Source: Nymphaea colorata
Lineage: Eukaryota > Streptophyta > Magnoliopsida > Nymphaeales > Nymphaeaceae
NCBI RefSeq assembly: GCF_008831285.2
Contig: NC_045145.1
Coordinates: 20,414,040-20,478,039, forward strand
Length of the DNA stretch: 64,000 nt
Reading direction: 5' to 3'
Shown: in pieces, positions 18,895-31,900 of the stretch
Layout: each line of letters begins with the position of its first letter
Position numbering within the stretch: position 1 is the first letter of the stretch
The notes under the pieces: model-generated
Seen by the model: the letters and a program-made list of their open reading frames with translations, nothing else
The model's database searches: none
Told to the model about the DNA's origin: nothing
Program-made: the position numbers and the translations under genes

Positions 18895-21800
18895 ATGGCT
18901 CAGCTGACGGGTTGCGTAGCTCGTCTCTCTGTGACACCTCCTCGTTCCTTTCCCCACGTCCGCCATGAAACCTTTTTGAGTTCCTCCTTGCTATTTGCCT
19001 CTTGCTCTCCCAACAAGAGAACGACCCCGCCGGTCTACGTTACTCGCGCCAAAAGGGTCTCTTCTCGCACCGGGAAGTTCGAGAAGGCAAAGAACTTAAC
19101 GACGACGACCACCACCACTACAGAAGAGGAAGGAGAGGGGAAGCAACTGCCGGAGGGAGCGGTGTTGCCGGGGGACGAGGTGGCCAACGTGGATAGCGTA
19201 ATCGACATGCCAGTTTTGCCAGGCGAGAAGCAGGATTTCTGGGAAGGGGAGAAGTGGGACGGGCTCGGATTCTTCGCTCAGTACATGTGGGCGTTTGGAA
19301 TCGTCTTTGCGGTAAATTATTTTCTCGCATATGTCTGCACTACTTTCGCAGTTCGGCTCTTTTTTCCGGTGTTTGGGAAACAAGTACAGGGGATTTGTTT
19401 CCACGTCATGGCAATTCTGGCGTTTGGTTGTAACGAATTCCTTTCCCCTTTTACTGAATCTGGCGTTTGTGCGGGCCCTTGGGCAGTGCGTTTCGCACTG
19501 GCGCTGAAACCGCCGAACCTAATTCTGATGATTGGACTCTACATAACATTATATTTCCATTCGAACATGCAAAATAGAATTCTTGTTGCCTAATTTGGTG
19601 AACACGAGGAAAATTTCATGGGTGTTCCTTACATGTGTTCAGAATCTAATTAGGAATTCGTTATTGATTTTGGTGCGTCTGTTATGTATGGTGCGGTACG
19701 GATTGATTGTTATGGTGGCCTAGAGATAGTGTTTGATTATGGCTATTTAACAAGAGAGAAATAGAAGTGATTGAGAACAAATGCCGAAAACAGAAATCAT
19801 GAAGCACTTCGGATTCCAGAACTTTCACATGGGTAGCTGCCACACTCATTTTGTATCCAGGAATAAAACTAGATCGTGGTAAAACAAATGTAGGTGCAAG
19901 CAAATGGGATGGATAGGATCCATATAGTTTCTCACACTTCAAAAGGCAAAGGTGGTGCTCAAGTATCTCTGTTTGGAATCCCACAAAGTGGATTTCAGAT
20001 CATAGTCGTTATTTCAAAATTCAAATACACTCTTAGGAGGCATTTGACAGCTTGGAATTTTAATTTTGGAATCAAATTCCAGAATCACAATTCCTCCTCT
20101 AACTGGAATGGAATAACCAGGTTTCAGTTTCCTGCCCTGTTTCATGGTGTGGAATCTTGATTCCAAAATTAATAATGACCTGTTTGATGAAACAAGAATT
20201 AGAATTCTGGAATTAAAAAAAAATTAGCATTGGATTCTTTTGAAACTCATAACTGCAGCCTTATTGCACAAACCCAGAAATTCCACCGAGCAATTAGAAA
20301 ACCCAACAAATTATTACATGCTAAATTTGAGGGGCTAAAAACTTGTGTATCCAATCTTTCCTAGCTGACAATTTTTAAACCAAATTTATCATGCCTTCTC
20401 CACACAATGGCAAGCATTGTGTTGCCTTCTTTATCCTGCACTTCCTCCACCATAAATCAAATATATTTTTCTCTTCACACAAAAAAGACAAACTAAAATA
20501 GGTAAAAAGTATTGAAAAGGGTAGGACCAAATCAATGGACAATCACAGTACATGATGCAAAGCAAGCAGTCAAATGCATACTCTGGTTCCTGTGTCAAGA
20601 TGCTTGAAGTGGCTTGAACATTGGTGCATTTTTTACTATGTCAGGTATGATCATGGACCTGCACAAAATTACATAGCAATAGCAGCTTAAATACTTCTAG
20701 ACTAACCTGACATTGCTACCACGAATGAAAGCTCCAAACTTGGCACCCTTCCGTCCTACCAAAAGAGCAGATAATGTTCAACAGCAGATATGTAACTGTA
20801 TCTTGAAATCTGGACATTTCTCACCTAAAAACCCCAGCAGAACACTCATTCATTCTTTCAACTTTCCTTAACAAGAATCACGAAGCAACCAAATCAAAAC
20901 CTCCTGTTCAAATTTGCATTCACTGGCCTTCAAACACTGACACAACTCACAGAATAAATAACGGTGGAGATGCTAACCAATTCATTCCCCCAACCAAGAG
21001 CAGCACAACTAAAGACTCTTCTGTTCCCTGAACTGCTCCCGCAAGAGACACAAACTCTCTTAAATCTCTTCACTCCACTCTTGAACTAAGCATGGATTCA
21101 TTTTCAAGTTTTCACATGAGAAGATTAGCAGCCTTTTCGATGAGTAAAAAACCGGTTTTAGCATTCAAAAAACTAGCTTTATAGCACTTGTACTGAGAGA
21201 GATAGAGAGCAGTGAGGATGCCTTAGCTCTCATGTGCAACTGGTGCTTCTCCTTCACAGACAGCAGGTAGGAAATGGCTTATCCTTTGGGCAGCAGGCAG
21301 GAGTCGGCTCCTCCTTCACACAAACCGGGCTGCATAATTTTGATTCCAGAATCAAAGATTCAAAATCCAACCCCATGGTCAGAAGTCCTTGATTCTGGAG
21401 TGAACATTCCCCGATTTTTTCAGTGATTCTTATTTTCTTAAAAACATGAATTTTGATTCTAAAATACCAATAATTCCATGCAATCAAATGCCCCTTAGTT
21501 TCCTCTATGGAGCTTTCTGAACGCGTTATTTAATTCTGAAGTAACTTAAGTACTTCCTGTGTTGTAACTTCCAGGTGATATTCACCTTGTTTCGTGATCC
21601 AAGTTAACTTGTTGACATCAACCAGAAATGAGCTGATATTTCTTTAGGAATTGCTCAAATATTTCATCACCTTGGTCACTGATGCAGCAAGTTCTATTAT
21701 CTGTCTCTTTAATGTGCTTATCTTATCCTTTTCTTTTAATGTTTACTATTTTTTTTCTTATTTTGTCTGATTCAATACAGTTTCATTTATCCGCGTGCTT

Positions 21801-24559
21801 CTTGCTACTGATCTTTTCAAGGACGTCCAGTCTAGATCCAATGGCGGAGCCAGGATTTTTTAGTCATGGGGCACTTGCATTGGTGACACAAATTTAGTGT
21901 GGGCACTGCATATAATTTTGGAGTCATAACAATGTAATTTTGAGACATTATAATGTGATTTTTAATGGTCTGGTGTGGGCAGTGGCCCACCCTAGCCAAC
22001 AAGTAGCTCCGCTACTGTCTACATCCATGCCCTGGTACAAGTAAAAGTCTGATATGTTTTTTTCTTGAGCTATTGTAGAACTTGTAGAAGCTGCCTAATA
22101 AGAGTTTTAGTTCACAACAGAATAGGATGCAACAGTGACTTGAATGTGTAGCATGAACGTAGTTATTTCCCATAAATTTTTTTTGCTAGGAATATTTTAC
22201 TAAAAACATGGCCCCTACGTTCGCCAATTAGGAGTCCAAGCAGTGCTAGGGTTCGTCCTTCTGAAGCTGTTGACTCTAGCTGGCTAGGAGCATGGTTGTC
22301 CTATAGTACCTGCTGAGTGCTTGATGCTTGAAAAACCTGTTGCATTGACGACTATATTCAAAACTCAATGTTTTCTCTTCTTTCTCTAGTAGTTATCTGC
22401 TTCCACATCAAATGAATTATCCTTTTTTTTTTCCAGTTCTTAGGTGAATTATATCCAACTTCTTCTCCCGTTGCACAACAGTCCATATAAAAATGACATC
22501 TACAGCTTGTTGCTTTTATTTCATTAGTCTTGATACTTGCATCAATTATCCATGAGCATGTGCTGTTTCAGAAGTGTTTTTTTCTACTTCAAAAATATAA
22601 ATGACAATATACATTGCTGATTTTGAAACTTGAATAACATAACGGACACTAAAAGGTGGACAGGAATGATGATTTTGAGACTTTAGTCAAGAACTTCCAA
22701 GTTGTCAATTCAACAGATTGCATGGACTGTTATTAAAAAAGACATGCATTTGACAGAAAATTTGAGGGGATATATATGTTTGAAATACTCTTTTTACTTG
22801 TTAGCCTGTCTAGTAATTACTATTCAGGCTTGTTGAAGATAAATGAAGCCGATGACATTTCTGCTGAGCTAGACAGTTTGGCTGAGTGGTTACATTTGTC
22901 CCCAAATCTGTTAAGAGCATTTGATGCCTTGTGAGTTAACAAGTTTTTTGAAGTTAAATGGAGGCGTAGTCAACTTATTGGCCCTTGATGACTTGCTAAG
23001 TATTACACTCTTTTGGGCTATTTGGATACTGTATTGCACAATTTTCAGTGATTGTTCCTCCTAGTTACTATTCCATTGTAGCATATGTAATGTAACCATG
23101 TTGTTTGAACTTTTAAGTCAAGTCGAAAATGCACCTAAGACCCTATTTATATAGCATGTTCTCTCCAACTTTTTATCCATCATTCCTAATTTTTTTTATT
23201 CTGTATTGTGTAATCATTAAAAAATTTTTTGAGAGGCATGCAGCATGGTTACACTTTCTTCTGCTCCATTGGTTGGAATGATAAATATGTAGGATCCACC
23301 AATCATATCATCACTGTGAGAAAAGAAAATAATAGACCAGTTTTTCTTAGTTGATGCATAATATTGTTATTTCTTGCTTGAAAAATGTAAAATTATTTCT
23401 GTTACTTCATATAAGTTGGACAATAGCTGTCCAGTTTCTACTTTCTAGTACTAAATGTGAACGCCTTCTTTCCTTTTTCCATATTAGCAGCCTAGAGAAG
23501 GAGGTTAAGCACTTGCTGCCGTATCGTTTTTTGAATGTATGTTATAGAAGTTTGGTCTTGTATTATGGCGTATTTAGTCATCATTATAAAATGACCTAGT
23601 TGATTTTTATCTTCTCAATGATACTCATGTATCATGACAATCTAGATTCTACACCATGTCCCACTCAAGGCCTTAATATATACCAAGGTATACTTTCTGC
23701 ATCCTTAATCAGAATCTTGATAAAGCAATGGTAGCCTTCTTATCTAAATTTTCTGGCTCTGCTACTGGTTCATACTGCATGGGAGATGCAGATAACCATA
23801 ATTTATTTACAGCTGGGTAGCTGTAAATCCTATGCAAACTGCTTGTCAATATTGAAGGATGAGAGAGATGGTCAAACCTTCACATTTAGTAAAAATTGAA
23901 AAAGCTCTTTTCTTCTCCTAATGATCGAAAATTAATACTACTTTGCAAAATTAATCATTTCATGCTGGAGTAGGGACACCAAAAACAACTACTCACAGTG
24001 AGTTGCTGCAAGTCATCTACAATCTGCTTCCGTACCCCAGGGGTTTTGAGAGGAAGAGAGGAACTAGGAATCTGATGACAAGTTGAATCATGATGATGTA
24101 CTTGCTGCTGATCTTGTTTGTAAACCTTGTTTTTTGTAGCAGGTTCATGGCACATATATATGACTTGTATATGTGTGTGTGTGAGAGAGAGAGAGAGTTC
24201 ATTGAGCACAGTTAAGCAACTCAGCAGTTTTTGCACTTCCTTTGTGATTGTGAGCCATAAATGCATGCTCATGCCTGCTTGCAGCCTATTTTGTGAAGCT
24301 CTGATGATTAATCTTCTGAACATTTTTGCAGCTGCGTTTGTATTTTGTGAAGTGCTAATTGTCAATCTTCTGAACATTTTTGCAGCTAATCGCATGTGTC
24401 ATTGCTGTAGCCACATACAATGAAGGTGCGACTGATTTCAAAGACACGCCCGTATACAAGGAGTCAATAAAATCCAGGGAGTTGCTTGAAGAGCCTGATG
24501 CATCAGGTTCTGATGTGTTTGAGTCCAACCCAACAGAGGAGGCCCCATCTCTTGAATAG
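18895..24559 (+). CDS. Plastid-targeted single-helix membrane protein, two exons
   Basis: Exon 1 is 18895-19311 and exon 2 is 24386-24559; the intron is 5,074 bp and phase 0. The product is 196 aa. The start ATG lies in an ideal context (GCCATGGCT). Residues 1-52 are Ser/Thr/Arg-rich and lack acidic residues until the HET motif, consistent with a chloroplast transit peptide. A poly-Thr run and an acidic stretch follow, then a Trp-rich segment ([16 protein letters not shown]) and one membrane helix that spans the splice junction ([10 protein letters not shown] joined to [11 protein letters not shown]). The soluble tail is acidic and ends TEEAPSLE. The helix and tail look like a conserved plant-wide thylakoid or envelope protein, but I cannot name it with certainty. 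Exon 1 reads through into the intron for 94 more codons. The intron carries at least two transposable elements. Confidence 0.82.
20036..21494. mobile_element. PIF/Harbinger-like non-autonomous element in intron
   Basis: A 1,459-bp element in the intron of the plastid-protein gene. Its left end is GGAGGCATTTGACAGCTTGG and its right end, reverse-complemented, is GGGGCATTTGATTGCATGG. Similarity continues inward through GGAATT and an AGAATCAAA-type motif. It is flanked by TTA at 20033-20035 and 21495-21497. I see no transposase. The GATTCCAGAATC palindromic motif recurs near both ends. It may be one deleted element or two nested ones. Confidence 0.65.
21841..22017. mobile_element. Small element with GGCGGAGC ends and 10-bp duplication
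   Basis: A 177-bp element. The left end is ATGGCGGAGCCAGGA and the right end, reverse-complemented, is CAGTAGCGGAGCTACTTG. It is flanked by TCTAGATCCA at 21831-21840 and TCTACATCCA at 22018-22027, a duplication matching at 9 of 10 positions. A 9-10-bp duplication suggests a Mutator-like MITE; a SINE is the alternative. Related ends occur near 28402-28581, 41720-41756 (opposite orientation) and 52901-53052. Confidence 0.6.
24287..24394 (+). repeat. 54-bp tandem duplication containing the 3' splice site
   Basis: Two copies, 24287-24340 and 24341-24394, share the run ATCTTCTGAACATTTTTGCAG. The second copy provides the acceptor of the plastid-protein gene (AG at 24384-24385). The first copy offers an equivalent acceptor at 24330-24331. 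Using the upstream acceptor would read into an in-frame TAA after eight codons, so only the downstream site gives the conserved C-terminus. Confidence 0.85.
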
Positions 24560-26785
24560 CCCAGTCTGTGCCACGGCCACCATTTGGGTTGCTTGCTCTG
24601 CAGTTCCTCCGTCATTGTGTCTCATTGAATATTTGACGAAATCAATAGAATCCTTACTCCTATTTGCTGGTGCAGAGGTGTCTCTTATAGCCTGTCCTGT
24701 TTGGAGTTAAGCCTGAGAGTCAGCTATAGTGATGAGTGGCACTCAATTTGGCTGAACGTCTATATGTAGTCATAAGCTGTGTAATTCATTAAGATTCTTT
24801 GTTAGATCTCATTTTATAGGGATAAAGGTTATTTTAATATTAGATGTAAGTGTCCTACATTCCTATCTTGCAATCTAGAGTGATTAGCAGAGTGGCCATC
24901 TTATCAGTTATTGATGCGAAGCGCCTGGCTTTCGCCTCGTCACATTCAACTGCCTACTTCATCCAAGTGCACTTAAATGCCTTCATGTAGTACTAAAAGA
25001 TGAGGTTTTTTTACCTGACTGCTGATCTGCTTCTGTTAAACAAATCAAACTGACCATTACACGGCCAAGTATATGTTTACTACAAAAATTCTGCATCTAG
25101 AGCCTTGCTTCTGTTCATTATGTTTTCTTGGAGCGATTTGTCACATTATATTAACAACTCTTGACATTATCACCTTGTTTAGTCGAAACCGTCTGTTTCT
25201 GGTAACAAGTGTGCTTCATCATTTCTAAACAACTCGTGCATGAGCTGCGTTGGCATCTCGGATGAGGTGGACCTCGCTTGGCCAGGCAAACCCTTAAATT
25301 CTATTACTTTCTTAACAACTTTTCAGGTTTTACTGTCGTTTACCTGGTTGCAGATTTAAATGTCTCCATCTCTCTCCGTCTCTCATCAAGCCATTGCAAT
25401 CTAACTTCCGTCTCAGATGGGGTACTTCGAAATTTTGCCTCTGATTTGAAAATTTTATATCTTAGATTTGAAATCGCCTTGGATATAAGATATGAGGGAA
25501 CCAAACACGCCCTCAGTTCTCGTTTGCTGGAAGCTTGTTTCATTTGGATTAAATCACTTGTTTTCCAAATAAGCTATTTTTAACTTTCATGTCTATTCTT
25601 TTCGTTTTCTCACTGTTCTATCGTCACTTTTCTCAATGCATTTTGTTCTTTCGTATCAGTACGTAAATGGTTATAAACGTACAACTAAATTTTCATTTAC
25701 TTTTATCCTTCCTTTTACTTGTTGTCATGTTCTATAGCTAATTTATTTTTTTTGGGCTACTGCTCACAAATTTTTGCCTTCATGACTGTTCTACATGCAT
25801 ATCTAGGCTGCCACCTCCTAGCAATTTTTATGGTCTGGTTTCCCCGCATCTGCTTCCTACATCCATTTCATATTTTGGTAACTACACACAATTTTAATAC
25901 TCGAAATTGTTTAGTTCATGCATAAAGCACCTATTTGAGGGAGACTTCACATCAGTTGGCTGCTAGATGTTGCTGCATGGCTAAAAAATCAAAATCTGTC
26001 TCTAAACTCATCACAAATTATTGCATTAAAGCTATAAACTGTCACTAGTGCATCTATAGCTAAATACTCAAGTTTTTTAGTTTCTTAGCCATCCGGCAGC
26101 CGGACATGATTTTGTTCCGTATGTCGCAAGCATGACATCCTATAAAACACATTATATATGTAAGGTTTGCATCAAATTGTAAGGTCGGTCGTATCAGAAA
26201 TGTATGTTCATTTGGTATGAAATGTTAGGCTTTGACAGGTGATATCAAATTAAATTCAAATGCAAATCTCCATGAAGCCCCACACAAGTCCACTCCAACA
26301 AGATGAAACAAATCATTGGGTAAAAGCCTGTTCCATTTCCCTTGCCTTCCCCTTTTTTAACTTTTCCAATCAAAAATTTAATATAAAAGTGCGAAAGTCG
26401 CCGGGGTGACGTGGTGTAGAGTGTAGGCCGACACAAATCATCGTTCGAATCCGTGCAGGAAAAAGGTCATGCTCCGGATATCCATATCCGAATCAGACTT
26501 ATCCAGATTTGAGCCAGACCCGAACTTGGCTTCTGACTGAACCGATCCAAAAGTCCGCCTGAGGCCCTTTTTCGTCCTTCCTTCTGGTCGTAGGTACATT
26601 TGGGTAATTTAAGTTCGAGCAATCACTGTCCCAAGTCCGAAATTGCCCTCCCGTATTTTCTCCCTTCTTCGATCGGCCTTTGTCCTTTTGCGTTCCCGTA
26701 GTTTTTTAAAGATTTCGGGGTATTTAATTCGAAGGGGTAACGTGGGCAGTCCACCGTTCCACCGGTCCGAGCGGGACCCGCGCGT

Positions 26786-26835
26786 CACGTGACTCCTTTA
26801 AAACGCGAATTGACTGGAAGCAACGTGACCACGTG
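26786..26835. promoter_or_regulatory. Two G-box (CACGTG) motifs in a GC-rich island
   Basis: CACGTG palindromes occur at 26786-26791 and 26830-26835, about 44 bp apart, in a GC-rich patch. G-boxes bind bZIP and bHLH factors in plant promoters. The only ORF directly downstream starts at 26899 (113 codons) and has no recognisable family, so whether this is a working promoter is unknown. Confidence 0.25.
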
Positions 26836-28401
26836 ATCGCCAGACAGAGCCGGTCGTCCGGTACCGGATAAAGGTCGAAGACGACGTCACCTAACCGGAT
26901 GGCTACCGATAGAACCGGTCGCGAGAGTGCCCCCCCATGTCGATCGATAAGGTATTATTGGATCCGGTGTATACGTCCAGATCCAGATAGGGTTCCGGGT
27001 TTGGGGCTGTCCGGTCAGGATCTGTTCGGATTTGAGTTGGGGATCATATTGGATCAAATCCGAATATGGTCATACCATATTGGATATTGTTGTCTAATTT
27101 CTGGTCAAAAGGAAGAACCCGGCATCCTTCTTCGCTTTACTGCACATGGGCACCGGGAACACAAGATCAGAGCCTACCGGCCTTTTATTTTTTTTAATTC
27201 AATTTTAAACACTTTAAACTATTTTTTAAATAAAACTTGATATAAACGATGCTTGTTGGGCTGATTTATTATGTTGGAGAATGTTTTCCTTGGGAAACAT
27301 TTTCCATGCTCACGGCAAACGCATGCCCAAGAAAACGAATACCTTCGTGTAGGAGGGAGGCTGCGGTAGCGTCCAATGGAGGCTCCAGCTGTCATCGCGA
27401 GTTCGATCCTTAGGGCTGACGTCATATCTGACGTCCTCTCTGACCGCTCGATCCCTTCTCCTGTGGCTGTAATTAAACCCCAGGTCAAGGACGCAGGGGC
27501 AGAAACGGACATCACTAAAATGCGGGATTTGAAAAAGAAAAATTTTAAGAAAAGCACATTAATTAAGTCGCACCTTCGAGATGACTGCTCGCCCTAAATG
27601 ACCGTGTTACCCCTTCAAAGTCATGGTACCCGATCGAGATCCGGATCCGCTTCTCATTATCCCCAAATCCAAGGTTTAGGTCCGAGGGAGTTGGATCTTT
27701 AAGCCCTGGAAAAATACCAAAAGAAAGCACTTTTTTAAAATCGTGACAAGGAAGAATCTTTGGTTCTTTTTTTCAGGTCGGATCGCATTATGAGTCTGAA
27801 AGCTTATAACTTGCAAAAATGAAAAAAAAAAATCAGAAAAAGGTACTATTCTGAAAATCAAAATAATTCCGTTGATACAAATTAAAAAGTCAGAAGGGCC
27901 AGGGGTGCATGGCTTGCCATGTGATGCTTCTTACATCTTTGGTGTCTTCACAGGGTTTTCTTCTTGTGAGACGGACACATGTAGAGCCGACTGTCATTTG
28001 GACCAACGTGGTTTAACTGTCCACCATGCAGCGGTTTCTCGATTATTTAAACAAAAAAAAAAAAAGTGCATAGCAATATTTTATAGACAACGATAGAAAT
28101 ATTTAAATAACCAAGAAATGGCTTGCTCTTTGTGGTTCATTCAAGCATTCCTAATGTTCATTCAACTGTTATGTCTTATTGTTTAATGTAACTATATGAA
28201 GGGGCACATTGTGCTATCAATCTTTGAAGCTTATGCAAAAAGTAGGTTGGTAGAAGTAACCGATATGCTTGATGGTTTCTGATTTCAGACACTTAATATT
28301 AAATCCACGTTTTATAAGCCTATGTAGTCATATAGTATACATTTCAACTTAAGGGTCGCACATACTATCATTTTCAGTCTAGAAAAATAACACTCAAAGA
28401 A

Positions 28402-28581
28402 CAGTGGCGCAACCACATATAGGCTAGTGTAGGCAACTACTTACACCAACTTCTCATTTTTCTTTCTTTTTTATACTAAGATTATTTAATATTTACTTTG
28501 TTATACATTTAGGTGCCCCTCCAAGTATAAAAAACCTGTGAATCGGTGCCCTTTCAAAAAAAAATTCTGACTCTACCATTG
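28402..28581. mobile_element. Decayed element related to 21841-22017
   Basis: The left end CAGTGGCGCAACCA and right end (reverse complement CAATGGTAGAGTCAGA) resemble the GGCGGAGC-ended family. The sequence CACATATAGGCT just inside the left end matches the copy near 41735 in reverse orientation. No clear target-site duplication is visible. Confidence 0.3.
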
Positions 28582-28701
28582 GCAAATAATTGAAGTGATG
28601 ATGTATAGTCAATGTGCTGAAAGGTAGAAATAAGGCAAAAGATATAAAGAGGTTTATTTTAACAGCTTTGTACAATCCCAAAACTAGCTTCTAATTGTTT
28701 A

Positions 28702-28904
28702 GGTAGCTTTTGGATGACACACTTATACTGGTTTTATGAAAACTATTTTCCGAAAAATGGGTTTTCAAATACTTTAGAACTGGTTTGTATGTTTAAGCAC
28801 TAAGAACAAAACACTTTTTTCCTTAGTGGGGACCCTTTTGAAAAACGGGTTTTGTCAAAAATAAGTTTTGGCAAAACTTTTTTTTTTTATCATCCAAATG
28901 GGCC
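28702..28904. mobile_element. Decayed Tourist-like MITE
   Basis: The left end GGTAGCTTTTGGATGACA and right end (reverse complement GGCCCATTTGGATGA) form inverted repeats. The flanks are TTA (28699-28701) and TGA (28905-28907), an imperfect three-base duplication. It belongs to the same family as 18095-18337. Confidence 0.5.
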
Positions 28905-31900
28905 TGAAATAGTGTTTTGGAAGGAAAACATTTTTCTACTTCCAATAATTGGTGTTGGGGTGTTCTTTTAAAGTTGTAATGATTTGTGTATAGGCACAGG
29001 CGGGGTCTGTCATATGCTTATGGAACAAACTAGTCAAAAGTTGCATTGTAATATATATATATATATATATGCCTTAGCTGAACTAAAATCTTCTATTTGA
29101 ATCAAATTAGTCAGTGGCAAAAGTATTTGATCCATAACCCAATATAAGGCTGCCATTTTTCCGACACCATGCATCATTTCAAATATTTTTGGAATTTTTC
29201 TTATTTATACAATGTTTTTGCACAGTTTTGTACTTTTTTTTTAGTGACCGGATTGGCTAATTCATGTGGTCAGCAGCCTTATTGATTTGATTTAATGTGT
29301 TATTTTTTCACCTTGATTTGCTCAACGCAATTTTATCTCGTAGTTGATATCGTCAGTCTTTGGGTTCCATAATACAAATTACCCGAATAGTTGTTTTGGA
29401 TCCGATCCAACTGGAGCATTTAGAATCAACGGTTGAGAGCAAGACGAGGCACCAACTACGACCGCTGGCCGTTCATCGCTTTTCGGGCTAATGGCAAGCC
29501 CAGACCCGACCCGCAGTCGCTGACTTCGGACCCCGGAGGTGCGAATCTTTTGATACCATAGGGAGAATAACGACATTCTTGGAAAAGACAGGGGCCCGAA
29601 GAGGAATTCTTTGCTCTCGATATCGGGGACGCCTTTCGCAAAACGACAGGTGAGTGCTAAATTTAAAAATATTATAAAAAAAAGAAGTGCCTGTTTAATT
29701 TTCGATGTGCAAGGTCTGTTAAGCCCCCAAGATCCACAGTTATTCCGGTCGTGTCCTGGTTGCGGACGTGGTTTCCCTTTCCCGTGACAGCCGTCCTCCG
29801 CTTTTGAATTCAAAAAGCGGGCCACCCTAAAAACTGAAATCACGCAAGACATCGTGGAGGCCATATCCGAGATGAAGAGTCAATTACGAAAATAGCCCTT
29901 ACCAACTGCCGCTTGGACATCCTTAAAGACAAAGAGAAGTAGAAATAACTGACTATATATACACATATATATTATTTAAAATGTTTTCCAAATTAAATAT
30001 AAAGAAAGTTGTTCAAACCATATTATTTGAAATATTTTTACTTGTATATATATATATATAAAAGAATCACATATTCCTTCACTTTGGAATAGTGATGGAT
30101 CACATTCGAAACATGTGTTCCACTAAGGTGTTGGTTACTGGTTCCGACCTTATTGACTTGGCCATATATTGAATCTATTTGTCAGCCTCGAAAACGTTTA
30201 CCTTCACAAGCGCAAAGCCGAGCAACACAAGAGGCTACAACGAGGCTCGAACTCCTGACTAACCCCTTGCTAGTCAAACGCTTTCAAAGTAAATAAAGAA
30301 TTTAAAGTATAGATTTTAGGTCTGCTGAGATCCATGAATTACAAATCAGAAACAATCCGCTTCCCAAAAGTCAATTAATTGTAAAGTGTGTATCACTTGG
30401 CTAAGTCATAAGAGTCAGCTGAACAAATAACAAGCGCCTAACTTTTGAGAAAAATTCTGAAAGAGTCCTTGTCCGCCGGAAACATGTTCATATGAAATGA
30501 CAAAAGTTCCTTCCCCACAACGAACCACTCAAACACTTTTATGATCGTTAATAAAGATATTTATGGCACTTTATATCAAAATTTATTGTTCTTCTCTTTA
30601 GGCCGCTCGGTATATCAAAATTTATCGTAAAAGTTCAGTGTTAGTAATTTGTTATTTGCTCAAAATTAGCCTCCTTCAAATCCTTTTTATTTTTTCCCCT
30701 TCTATTGTTTCATAGATCCAAATTATGGCGCCGCAGATGTAAAGAACCGAACCCACTTTTCTTATAGTTGGTTGTTAAACTCTGCTATGGAAGGTCCTTT
30801 TAAAAAAAGTGGAGTCCTGGAAGGGTTGTCATAACGATACGATTGGGGCGAGGTCGGTTGAGGGCACTAACTTTTTTGTGCAGCAATCGACATGCAAGTT
30901 GAAGCAGCTGGTGTGACGCCACCCCGAAACACCTCAGGACATACCCTGAGGGAGTAAGTGATTGGGTGGAAAGTTCGGCTATGTCTTCCGAACAGTTATA
31001 CTCAACCAAGGCGTTAAAAAATATAGAATCTTTCCTCTTTGTTTTAACCCTACTCTATTTTCAGGTTCATGTGAAAAGTAAAAGTTTGAAACTTCTGACC
31101 ATAAAGTTGGTGCATTATTTTGCCACTTGAAAAGCAAGTCCCATGGAGGAGCGATATAATTTTTTTGGGCCGACATGATGCCCCACAAATGAATCCTCCA
31201 ACTTAATCATTGGTTTTGGACAATGGCCTCTCCGCTGGCTGTAGAGTGCAGAGAGGCTGGCCCAAGTGAGACAACAATGGCTTCCAGGCAATGGGGGTTG
31301 TAGGGCCTAACTATGGCGACTGAAAATGACAGGGATTATAAAAGGAAACCATTATATTTATACCAGCATTCCACTCCAAATCTTTTGGTGATCTTCTGGT
31401 GGCTATGCAGCAATTCAAGTCAATAGTCATCGTTTTCTTAAGTCGCATGCTTACTTACCATCCTCCTTTTCCAATCTATAGTGTTCAAAAGTGAATCGAG
31501 CCGGTGGCTAGTTGTTGGTTTAAGTAGCATGCCTGTAGGCGTTTACAATGATCCGAGCCAACTCAAGCTTGACTCAAACATACTAGGTGAACCTCGATTG
31601 CAGCGCTGGAGCTTAGCTGAAAAGTCAGGTTTATAAACGAGTCGAGTTTGAGTTACATGAAGAAATTGACTCAAATGGAAAGTTGGTAACATCAAATTTA
31701 ATAAAAAAATAAATGCGAAGGATGTCAAGACTTTTTTCTTTCAGCACGTAACGCTTTCGTAATAAAAGTAAATTTTTTAAGAGAGAGAGAGAGAGATTGT
31801 CCATGGAGAGTTGAGAGTAACTTAATTAATTGAAGATCGGATCGGGGGTGAAGGGGAAGGCCCGAGTACCGGATCTTAAATTTGTTGGATCTCAATTCTG

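Noticed and set aside
30220-30290. tRNA-like B-box sequence (GGCTCGAACTCC)
   Set aside because: On the strand that reads GTTCGAGCC, the only A-box-like stretch is about 11 bases away, far too close for a tRNA gene, and no cloverleaf is visible.
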